Shown here: positions 9,662 through 17,225 of the stretch, in pieces
How positions within the stretch are numbered: position 1 is the stretch's first letter
Layout of the letters: the number at the start of each line of letters is the position of its first letter
Assembly: GCF_004366595.1 (NCBI RefSeq)
Contig: NZ_SORE01000001.1
Location: 248,001-312,000 of the forward strand
Source of the DNA: Paraburkholderia rhizosphaerae
Lineage (GTDB): Bacteria > Pseudomonadota > Gammaproteobacteria > Burkholderiales > Burkholderiaceae
DNA length: 64,000 bases
Reading direction: 5' to 3'
Notes under the pieces: model-generated
What the model was told of the DNA's origin: nothing
The model's input: the letters and a program-made list of their open reading frames with translations, nothing else
Database searches by the model: none
Position numbers and translations under genes: made by a program

Positions 9662-10074
9662 ACCAGGGTATCAGTGTGGTGGGCTTGTATGTCGACGATC
9701 AGGACGAAGCGCTCGCGTTTTACGTCGGCAAGCTCGGCTTTCGCGTGAACACGGATGTACGCAACGGTTCGTACCGCTGGCTGACGGTCCAGCATCCGGA
9801 TCAGCCGACGTTCCAGCTCGGACTGTTCGCGCCGGGCCCGCCGATTCACGACGAAGGCACCGCGCAAACGCTGCGCGCGATGGTCGCGAAAGGGGCGATG
9901 CCACCGCTCGTGCTCTCCGTCGCCGACTGTCGCGCGAGCTACGCGCAGTTGAAAGCCAAGGGCGTCGAATTCACGCAGGAGCCGGTCGACCGCTACGGTA
10001 GCGTCGACGCCGGGTTCCGCGACCCCGCGGGCAATGGCTGGAAGATCATTCAGGCGCCCGCAAGCAGCGCCTGA
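9658..10074 (+). CDS. VOC-family (glyoxalase-fold) protein
   Basis: Cytoplasmic protein of 138 residues with the vicinal-oxygen-chelate fold: GLYVDDQDEALAFYVGKLGF at the N terminus and GSVDAGFRDPAGNGWKIIQA at the C terminus. Such proteins act as glyoxalases, dioxygenases or antibiotic-binding proteins, and the substrate cannot be read from the sequence. It overlaps the AraC gene by four bases; AraC-VOC pairs are common in soil bacteria, where the regulator controls the enzyme. Confidence 0.82.
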   Translation: MNQGISVVGLYVDDQDEALAFYVGKLGFRVNTDVRNGSYRWLTVQHPDQPTFQLGLFAPGPPIHDEGTAQTLRAMVAKGAMPPLVLSVADCRASYAQLKAKGVEFTQEPVDRYGSVDAGFRDPAGNGWKIIQAPASSA

Positions 10075-10106
10075 TCTGCCTTGCTTGATGGCCAGCATCG
10101 CCCCGT

Positions 10107-10730
10107 TCAACGTCGCCGACGCGTGAACCAGCCTGTCAGCGAGATCCGTTCACGCGTCGCGGGCAATACCTCATGCTCGATATCCGCGGACAGAAACACC
10201 ACGATGCGCCCGCCGGCTGGTTCGATATCGCGCGTACCGCCATCATCGACATGCAGTCGCAGCGCGCCGCCCTGCTCCGCGCTCCAGGTATCGTTCAGAT
10301 AAGCAATCACTGTTACGACGCGACTATCGTCGCTGCGGAACCGGTCGCGATGCCGGACGTAAAACGTGCCCGGCGCGTACCACGCAAAGTGCCCTTCGAA
10401 TTCGTCGAGCCCCGCGCATAGCTCGCGGTTCAGCGCGCGCCGCAACGCGTCGATCTCCGCGAGATACGCATCGCAAACGGTCGATTGCCCTGGCTTGATC
10501 CAACGGATGCAATCGCCGCGCACGTCCAGTTTGCACATGCGCGCCGCGCCGCGGCCGACCTGCGCCGGCTGCAGTGCGCCCGCACCGGCTAGTGCCCTGC
10601 ACTCCGCTTCAAGCGCATGCGTCAATGCGGTCGACAGAAAATGCGGCTGCTCCGACCAGCCTTGCGCATGGATGTCGTCTGCAATCGCACAGTAAGGTTT
10701 AACCACGCGCGCATCGACGTCGACGCGCAT
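10107..10730 (-). CDS. 2OG-Fe(II) oxygenase (prolyl 4-hydroxylase-like)
   Basis: Putative iron- and 2-oxoglutarate-dependent oxygenase of 207 residues. The iron triad is visible as H-x-D in YVRHRDRF and a distal His in DIEHEVLPA, with the 2-oxoglutarate-binding Arg in RISLTGWF. The fold resembles SM-20/P4Hc proteins. The ATG at 10730 with a purine-rich GGAATGG upstream is chosen over an upstream ATG whose 34 extra residues look unrelated. It converges on the VOC gene. The protein substrate is unknown. Confidence 0.78.
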   Translation of the reverse strand: MRVDVDARVVKPYCAIADDIHAQGWSEQPHFLSTALTHALEAECRALAGAGALQPAQVGRGAARMCKLDVRGDCIRWIKPGQSTVCDAYLAEIDALRRALNRELCAGLDEFEGHFAWYAPGTFYVRHRDRFRSDDSRVVTVIAYLNDTWSAEQGGALRLHVDDGGTRDIEPAGGRIVVFLSADIEHEVLPATRERISLTGWFTRRRR

Positions 10731-11073
10731 CGGCCATTCCGGACAGTACAAGGCGAGCCTTGAAACAGATGAGGTGCGATGCAGAATATTCGAAGCGGTT
10801 TGCGCACCGCCGCACCCGCGATGCCCGACCACACAACAGACGCCCCAGCTTCGAACGAACCTTGCGCCCGCACATTTCCGGTGCAGGTTTCATTGCATCA
10901 TTTCGCGCATCTACGACATGCAAAATCCGCAGCACGTCACACTAATAAGTCATCAATTTCAAAGCGGCTTTTGCTTTAAGGTGCGCTAGACTGGTTCAAA
11001 CGGGATCGGGCGGAGAGCATCTTGCGCTCCCGGCCGCCCCGCTTCTCACATATTGAATTCCAGAGGGTATGCG
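10731..11073. other. Intergenic region between divergent genes
   Basis: About 340 bases between the 2OG oxygenase and the Gfo/Idh/MocA gene. No coding frame with convincing composition is present. It must carry the promoters of both genes. I see no clear operator or RNA structure. Confidence 0.5.
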
Positions 11074-12087
11074 ATGGCGAAGGATGTGATTGTCTGGGGT
11101 GTGCTTGGGGCCGCAAAGATCAACGACAAAGTCGTCGTGCCGATGCATAACGCGCCGAAATGCCGCGTAAAAGGCATTGCGTCCCGAGATCCGCGGAAGG
11201 CGCGGGAAGCCGCCGCAAAGTATGGGCTGGCCGTCGCGTATGACAGCTATGAGGCGCTGCTCGCGGACCCGGAAATCGATGCGATCTATATCCCGTTGCC
11301 CAATCACCTGCATGTGGAATGGACGATCAAATGCGTCGAGGCGGGCAAGCACGTGCTGTGCGAAAAGCCGATCGGGTTGAATGCGGAGCAATCTGAACGA
11401 CTGATCGCCGCGCGCAACAAGACCGGCCGATATGTGCAGGAAGCCTTTATGGTGCGCACGCATCCTCAATGGCTGAAGGTGCGGGAGTTGATTGACGAAG
11501 GCGTGCTTGGCGAATTGCGGGCAATCAGCGGAGGCTTTTCCTATTACAACACCGACCCTCGCAATATCCGCAATCAGAATGACATCGGTGGCGGCGGTCT
11601 GCTGGATATCGGTTGTTATCCGATCACGACTTCGCGTTTCGTCACGCGGCGTGAACCGTGCCGTGTCGTCGCGATGCTGGAGCGTGACCCGGCATTCGGG
11701 GTCGACCGGCTTGGCTCGGTATTGATGGATTTCGAAGGCGTGCAAGCGAACTTCTTCTACTCGACGCAAATTCACCCTTATCAACGGATGCAATTCCACG
11801 GCACGACCGGGCGCATCGAAGTCGAAATTCCGTTCAATGCGCCGAATGACCGGCCAACGCGGTTACTCATCAGTGAACGCAACAGCGCCGGAGTTGACAC
11901 CGAACGCTGGCTCGAGCTTCCGGTTTGCGATCAATACGGTGTCGCCGCCACCGTGTTCGCCGAAGCGATTCTGAGCGGCGGCCAGCAGGCTATTCCGCTG
12001 GAAGACGCGCGCGCCAATATGCAGGTGATCGATGCGGTGTTCCGCTCGGCTCAAACGGGCGCGTGGGTGACTGTCTCCGAGGAATAA
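11074..12087 (+). CDS. Gfo/Idh/MocA-family oxidoreductase
   Basis: NAD(P)-dependent sugar or polyol dehydrogenase of 337 residues. The N-terminal Rossmann motif is GVLGAAKIN, the conserved EKPIGLN carries the catalytic lysine (about residue 97), and a C-terminal alpha/beta domain follows with GGGGLLDIGCYPI. The ATG at 11074 is preceded by AGAGGG at six bases. The convergent LacI gene just downstream may respond to its substrate. The actual sugar is not deducible. Confidence 0.88.
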   Translation: MAKDVIVWGVLGAAKINDKVVVPMHNAPKCRVKGIASRDPRKAREAAAKYGLAVAYDSYEALLADPEIDAIYIPLPNHLHVEWTIKCVEAGKHVLCEKPIGLNAEQSERLIAARNKTGRYVQEAFMVRTHPQWLKVRELIDEGVLGELRAISGGFSYYNTDPRNIRNQNDIGGGGLLDIGCYPITTSRFVTRREPCRVVAMLERDPAFGVDRLGSVLMDFEGVQANFFYSTQIHPYQRMQFHGTTGRIEVEIPFNAPNDRPTRLLISERNSAGVDTERWLELPVCDQYGVAATVFAEAILSGGQQAIPLEDARANMQVIDAVFRSAQTGAWVTVSEE

Positions 12088-12135
12088 GACCCGCGGCTGG
12101 CCAGACGTGCCGCCGCGCTTCGTCTTCGTTTTCGC

Positions 12136-13212
12136 TTATGCCCGGACGGCGCGTGCTCGTTTGGGCGTCTTCGCCTTGCTTTGCACGGCACCCGCGGCCG
12201 GCACACGATGCGGACCATCCGACGCGCGGACGATCAGTTCCGGTTCCCAGATCTCCTGCAGCTGCTGCGCCGGCGTGCCGGCCAGCCGCTCGAACAGCAT
12301 GGCCGCCATCCGCTTGCCCGCGCGGTGCGTCTCGGCTGAGAAGGTGGTCAGCGCGGGCTGCACGTAGCGCCCGATCGGATGATTGTCCCCGCCGATCACA
12401 CCGACATCGCGGCCCGGCATCCTGCCCGTTTCCGCGATGCCGCGCATCACGCCCAGCGCGAGCAGATCGTGCCCGCACACGATGGCCGTCGGCGGATCCG
12501 GCAGCGCAAGCAGCCGGCGGACAGCATCGGCGCCGCCTTCCTCGGAGATCGCCGTTTCGACACACAGGTCCCGGTCGAATGCGATCCCGGCGGCGCGCAA
12601 CGCTTCTTCATACCCGCGCCGCTCGAGGTGGCTGAACATCAGATACTCGGGCGCATGAACGAGCGCAATCCGGCGATGACCCAGTGCGATAAATCGACCG
12701 CAACCGGCGCGCCCCACGACGCGATGGTCGATATCGACATACGGAAACGCGTTGGACGTTTCGCTTCGGCCGAATGCGACAAACGGAATATCGCGCTCGA
12801 GCAGATACGCGATGCGCTCGTCCTTGCGGCGTGTGCGCCCGAACAGCAGCGCGTCGACGCGCTGACGTTCGATCAAACGCCTGAATACATCGAGTTCCGT
12901 TTCCACGCTGCGTGCGGAAGCGACGATCAGCTGATAGTCGGTGCTATCCATCGCTTCATTCACACCCGCCAGCATGTCCATAAAGAACGGATGAGCGAAT
13001 GAGGTTTGCGGCGGCGATATCACGAACGCAATCGTGTCGGCCGCTTGCCGACGCAACCGACGCGCGGCCGGATCCGGAGAAAAACCGTATTGTTCCGCTG
13101 CTTCCAGCACGCGCTTGCGCGTCGCCGCGCTGACATCTTCGCGGCCGTTCAGCGCTTTCGATACGGTGCTGACCGAAAGTTTGAGGAGGGCTGCAAATTC
13201 CTGAATGTTCAT
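12136..13212 (-). CDS. LacI-family transcriptional regulator
   Basis: Regulator of 358 residues. The N-terminal helix-turn-helix reads IQEFAALLKLSVSTVSKALNGREDVS, followed by the hinge and a sugar-binding domain (IAFVISPPQTSFAHPFFMDMLAG to VIGGDNHPIGRYVQPALTT). The C-terminal tail is basic. It converges with the Gfo/Idh/MocA oxidoreductase, which it may control, but no shared operator is evident between them. Confidence 0.88.
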   Translation of the reverse strand: MNIQEFAALLKLSVSTVSKALNGREDVSAATRKRVLEAAEQYGFSPDPAARRLRRQAADTIAFVISPPQTSFAHPFFMDMLAGVNEAMDSTDYQLIVASARSVETELDVFRRLIERQRVDALLFGRTRRKDERIAYLLERDIPFVAFGRSETSNAFPYVDIDHRVVGRAGCGRFIALGHRRIALVHAPEYLMFSHLERRGYEEALRAAGIAFDRDLCVETAISEEGGADAVRRLLALPDPPTAIVCGHDLLALGVMRGIAETGRMPGRDVGVIGGDNHPIGRYVQPALTTFSAETHRAGKRMAAMLFERLAGTPAQQLQEIWEPELIVRASDGPHRVPAAGAVQSKAKTPKRARAVRA

Positions 13213-13375
13213 TCGAGGTTTGCTCTGAGTCCGCTGGGATCAGGCGTCGAAAACGAGGTGATCGCCATTTTACGCGGGCCCAGGCGCATTCAGGATCAAA
13301 CAGCGAAATCGGTTCGTTACCTCCTGGTGAGGGCGATGTTCAACGTTAGCCGCGCATGCGGTCAAATAACGAAGG

Positions 13376-14410
13376 CTAAGGCAGCAGCGGTTTGCCTGCC
13401 GCATCCTTGATTTTCGCCTTCCATTGCGAGCGGATTTCAGTCGTCACCGCTTCAGGCAACGTGATGTAGTCGAGTTGCTGCGCGATCGGTCCGCCATGCG
13501 TAAAGGCCCAGTCAAAGAACTTCAGCGTTTCACGTCCCTTGTCCGCGTTTTCCTGTTTCGTATGGATTAGCACGAACGTTGCGCCAACAACGGGCCATGC
13601 GTCCTTGCCGGGTTGATTCGTGAGAATCTGATAGAACGTTTTCGACCAGTCCGCGCTCGCGGCGGCTGCCTTGAACGACTCTGTCGACGGTCGCACGACC
13701 GTTCCAGCGGCGTTCTTCAGTGCGGTATACGCCATGTTGTTCTGCCGCACATACGCCCACTCGACGTATCCAAGTGCACCGGGTAATCGCTGCACAAAGG
13801 CCGCGACCCCGTCGTTGCCTTTACCCCCTGTTCCGGTTGGCCAATTGACGGTGGTGCCTTCACCGACCTTGCTCTTCCAGTCAGCGCTCACTTGCGACAG
13901 AAAGTGCGTCCAGATAAAGCTGGTCCCTGAACCGTCCGCCCGCCTGACCACCGCGATCGCAAGGTCCGGCGGCAATTTGATGTTCGGGTTCAGCGCGACG
14001 ATTGCCGGATCGTTCCACTTCGTGATCTTGCCGAGATAGATGTCCGCCAGCACCGGGCCGGACAGCGTCAGTTCCCCGGGCTTCACGCCTGGGATATTGA
14101 CCACGGGCACGACACCGCCGACCACCGTCGGAAACTGGAACAACCCATCCTTCGCAAGCTGCTCGTCCGTCAGCGGTGCATCGGAGCCGGCAAAGTCCAC
14201 CGTTCTGGCAATAATCTGCTTGATGCCACCGGACGAACCTATGCCCTGGTAATTGACGCGCCCGCCACCGGCCTTCCGATACGCGTCGGCCCATTTCGTA
14301 TAGATCGGCGCCGCAAATGTGCTTCCCGCACCGGTGATGTCGACTGCATGCGCGGTCTGCGCGGACAGCGCGAAACCGATGCCTGCGAATATCGTCAGAA
14401 GGAATTTCAT
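13376..14410 (-). CDS. pstS: Phosphate ABC transporter substrate-binding protein PstS
   Basis: Periplasmic phosphate-binding protein of 344 residues. A signal peptide ends at AQTAHA before [22 protein letters not shown]. Phosphate-contact motifs are present: [25 protein letters not shown] and [19 protein letters not shown]. The ATG at 14410 follows GGGAG; a longer upstream start would place 18 residues before the signal peptide. The pstCAB-phoU genes that normally follow are absent, so this is an orphan copy. Confidence 0.92.
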   Translation of the reverse strand: MKFLLTIFAGIGFALSAQTAHAVDITGAGSTFAAPIYTKWADAYRKAGGGRVNYQGIGSSGGIKQIIARTVDFAGSDAPLTDEQLAKDGLFQFPTVVGGVVPVVNIPGVKPGELTLSGPVLADIYLGKITKWNDPAIVALNPNIKLPPDLAIAVVRRADGSGTSFIWTHFLSQVSADWKSKVGEGTTVNWPTGTGGKGNDGVAAFVQRLPGALGYVEWAYVRQNNMAYTALKNAAGTVVRPSTESFKAAAASADWSKTFYQILTNQPGKDAWPVVGATFVLIHTKQENADKGRETLKFFDWAFTHGGPIAQQLDYITLPEAVTTEIRSQWKAKIKDAAGKPLLP

Positions 14411-14524
14411 ACGACTCCCTCGAAGGTGGCACGACCAATTGACCCTAGTCCGCGCACATGACATTTCTGTGGCACCGATGCGTTTGGCATGTGAGAGCTT
14501 GAATAGCGACGGCGATATTCAACT

Positions 14525-14833
14525 CTACAGATCAATTGCATAGCGAGGCGCTTGAGCCTCGTCGGTGACCGGGTCGATCGCGACCCAGCGAGTCCACGCG
14601 GCAAGATGCGCGCCGGTCGATAAACGCAATGCGGTCGAGCCATCGTCGAACGTCAGCAGTTCGATGTCGAAGGCGCCGCTGTCCTGCGTGTCGCTCATGC
14701 CCGCCGTTGTGCAGACGTGGTGACGAAAAGCGAGTTTCCCTTCGCGCAGCAGTTCAAGCGCTGATACGCCTTCGGTTCTCCGCATGCGTTCCCAGCGGTT
14801 AAGGAGGGTGGTGGCGATCTCGGCATCGAACAT
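14525..14833 (-). CDS. Conserved-type hypothetical protein
   Basis: Protein of 102 residues beginning MFDAEIATTLLNRWERMRRTEG, with no signal peptide, membrane segment or recognisable motif. The ATG at 14833 has GGAGG about seven bases upstream, which favours it over an ATG nine codons earlier. Codon composition matches the neighbours. I do not recognise the family. Confidence 0.6.
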   Translation of the reverse strand: MFDAEIATTLLNRWERMRRTEGVSALELLREGKLAFRHHVCTTAGMSDTQDSGAFDIELLTFDDGSTALRLSTGAHLAAWTRWVAIDPVTDEAQAPRYAIDL

Positions 14834-15174
14834 CCTTGACCTCCCATATGGGTAATCCATGCCATTGCAGATACAGCGGCAGCATCAGCGAGCCCATCCA
14901 TTCCCGCTGGTGCCCGAACAGACAACCGGACCTGTTGCATTGCAGCATAGTACATCGCGGCGATGGGTGCATACGAGAAGCCCCGAGTACAAAGTTAAAC
15001 AAACGCAGCGCGAATAGTTCGTGCGGCAATTTCGCCCTGCCAGGACCGTAGCGTGACGTTTTGACTCGCGTGGGCGCACCACACGGAATGGCCCGCAAGA
15101 AAAGTCTCGATGCCTTATCGCTGACACTTTTGTCGCAGTACACTGTGCCAGGGCGAGTCCCCGGGGGAAATCAA
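14834..15174. other. Intergenic region between two hypothetical genes
   Basis: About 340 bases between two divergently transcribed small genes. Several short frames exist but none has convincing coding character. Presumably both promoters lie here. I see no repeat or clear structure. Confidence 0.45.
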
Positions 15175-15408
15175 ATGATTTTCTATCATCACGGCGCGGC
15201 AATTCAGCCGTCCGCCATCCGGCACGGAAACCTCTTCCTCGCACGCGCGTGCATACTGGAAGAAGACGGCGAAGCCACTTCGCTGGGCGACCTTGGCGCA
15301 TTCGCCAATCGCATTTCCGCATTCGAGTTCGCAATCAGTTATGCGACCGCGTTCGTCGACGGCGACCCGTTGCCGCGATCGCCGTTCGAAGGCGTCAATG
15401 ATCATTGA
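15175..15408 (+). CDS. Small hypothetical protein
   Basis: Protein of 77 residues, MIFYHHGAAIQPSAIRHG onward, with an acidic middle (LEEDGEATSLGDLGAF) and no membrane segment. The ATG at 15175 is preceded by GGGGGAAA, which favours it over upstream starts whose extra residues look non-coding. Similar short proteins are familiar from Burkholderia genomes, but no function is known to me. Confidence 0.6.
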   Translation: MIFYHHGAAIQPSAIRHGNLFLARACILEEDGEATSLGDLGAFANRISAFEFAISYATAFVDGDPLPRSPFEGVNDH

Positions 15409-15917
15409 CGTATCCGTCGCATACGCCTGACCTCCACTGGTTTACCAATTCATTCTTGCTCGAGCGTCTGCTCGCTTATCGAGCGTGGCGACCCGTTCGC
15501 GTTCGCGCTTGTCTATAACCGACTTTCTTGCCGGTTAGGGCCGTAACCGAAGACCTGCACCGGCGACACCTGACTGTTCGATTCGATCGCGCAAAAAGCC
15601 ATACTTCGAAAAATGAAGCGGCGCTGCCGGCCAGTGCCGATTGATGCACATCGCGCAACACCGTGAGCCCGTCCGCGTGCCTACCGCGATACCCGACACC
15701 TGCCTACGATGACGTCGTGCAGCACGTTTGCAGTTTGACGCTGCCGATATCCACCCAGCGCTACAACCTCGATCCGTCGCGGCGCCGGAACCCTACCTCG
15801 GGCGCCGCGTCGCGATGACCGGTTGTAGTCCTCATGACGAGACAGCGCAGGACACCCGTTTCTGCGCGGTCAGCGCACGTCGCCGACTTCGCAAGTCTCT
15901 AATCGGAAGCAATCATC
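15409..15917. other. Gene-free stretch
   Basis: About 510 bases without a convincing gene. Short frames on both strands have mixed composition and no ribosome sites. The 3' end must hold the promoter of the FAD oxidoreductase. Nothing else is recognisable. Confidence 0.45.
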
Positions 15918-17126
15918 ATGTCGCAGAAGATCCTGATCGTAGGTGCCGGTTTTGCCGGCGTATGGGGCGCGCTAGGCGCAGCTCGCGTACTGGACGCAGC
16001 CGGTGTCAGAAGCAGTGACGTTGAAGTCACGCTGATTTCGCCGAAGCCGGAATTGCAGATCCGGCCGCGGATGTATGAGAGCGAGCCGCAGAAGATGGCC
16101 GCACCGCTGCTGCCCCTGCTCGAAGCCGTCGGTGTGAAGTTCGCCGAGGGCAGTGTCGACGCCATTTCGGTTCAACAAAAGACGGTGAACGTCGTGTCAG
16201 CGAACGGACAAATGCGATCGCTCGCGTACGACCGCTTGTTGCTGACGAGCGGCAGCAAGCTGGGCAGACCGCCCGTTCCAGGCCTCGCCGAATATGCATT
16301 CTCCGTCGATCGTATCGAAGATGCCGTCGCGCTGGAAAACCACCTGGCCTCGCTCGCAAAGCTGCCGGATTCGCCGTCGCGCAACACGGTTGCCGTGGTC
16401 GGTTGCGGCTTTACGGGTATCGAGGCTGCGACCGAATTGCCGAAGCGTCTGCGAGAAGTGTTCGGCGCTGACGCGGCCGTTCGTGTGGTGGTGATCGGTT
16501 CGCAGGCCGAGGTCGGTCCGGATCTCGGACCTAATCCCCGCCCGTTTGTAACCGAGGCATTTAAGTCGATGGGTATCGAGACCGTGCTGGGGTCCAGCGT
16601 GGTGTCGGTCGACGCGGACGGCGTTCGTACCGCATCTGGCACTCGAATTGAAGCGAAAACAGTGATCTGGGCCGGCGGTATGCGCGCCAGCGCGCTCACG
16701 TCGCAAGTCGCCTCGCATCTCGACGCGCTGGGTCGCGTCGAAGTCGCGCCGGATCTGCGCGTGCCGCAAGCACGCGATATCTTCGTCGCCGGCGATGTCG
16801 CACGAGTGCTGTGCGACGACGACGGACACTACGCATTGATGTCCTGCCAGCACGCGATGGTGATGGGCAAATTCGGCGGGCACAATGTCGCGGCCGATCT
16901 GCTCGGTACGCCGACGCTCGCCTATCGGCAGCCGTTCTATGCGACGTGCGTCGACCTCGGCGAATGGGGCGCCATCTATTCCGAGGGTTGGGACCGGCAA
17001 ATCAAGCTGACGCACGCCGAAGGCAAGACGCGCAAGCAGATGATCAACACGCAATGGATCTATCCGCCCGCGCCGGACCGCGCGCAAGCGTTGGCAGCGG
17101 GCGATCCGCTCGCGACTTTCGGCTAA
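15918..17126 (+). CDS. FAD-dependent NAD(P)H oxidoreductase (NDH-2-like)
   Basis: Flavoprotein of 402 residues. The N-terminal FAD-binding GAGFAGVWGALGAARVL, the NAD-binding segment VAVVGCGFTGIEAATELPKRL (about 150-172) and the C-terminal FAD motif ARDIFVAGDVAR are all present. This order is that of type II NADH dehydrogenases and related pyridine nucleotide-disulfide oxidoreductases. No disulfide CxxxxC pair is seen near the N terminus. It may pass electrons to quinone, but the acceptor is inferred. Confidence 0.82.
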   Translation: MSQKILIVGAGFAGVWGALGAARVLDAAGVRSSDVEVTLISPKPELQIRPRMYESEPQKMAAPLLPLLEAVGVKFAEGSVDAISVQQKTVNVVSANGQMRSLAYDRLLLTSGSKLGRPPVPGLAEYAFSVDRIEDAVALENHLASLAKLPDSPSRNTVAVVGCGFTGIEAATELPKRLREVFGADAAVRVVVIGSQAEVGPDLGPNPRPFVTEAFKSMGIETVLGSSVVSVDADGVRTASGTRIEAKTVIWAGGMRASALTSQVASHLDALGRVEVAPDLRVPQARDIFVAGDVARVLCDDDGHYALMSCQHAMVMGKFGGHNVAADLLGTPTLAYRQPFYATCVDLGEWGAIYSEGWDRQIKLTHAEGKTRKQMINTQWIYPPAPDRAQALAAGDPLATFG

Positions 17127-17225
17127 CCGCTAACCGCGAACGGCTAACGGCTGTCCCTGGGCAATCGGCGCGGATGAAAGACTCCGGTCCGCGCCGGCTC
17201 TGGCGCTCGGCGCGGCGCGGTCGCG

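Noticed and set aside
15728..16018. Small plus-strand frame before the FAD oxidoreductase
   Set aside because: It overlaps the oxidoreductase start out of frame and has no coding character or ribosome site.
17110..17160. Repeated GGCTAACCGCTAACCGC-like run as an operator array
   Set aside because: It lies between convergent gene ends, where no promoter is expected, and the units are irregular.
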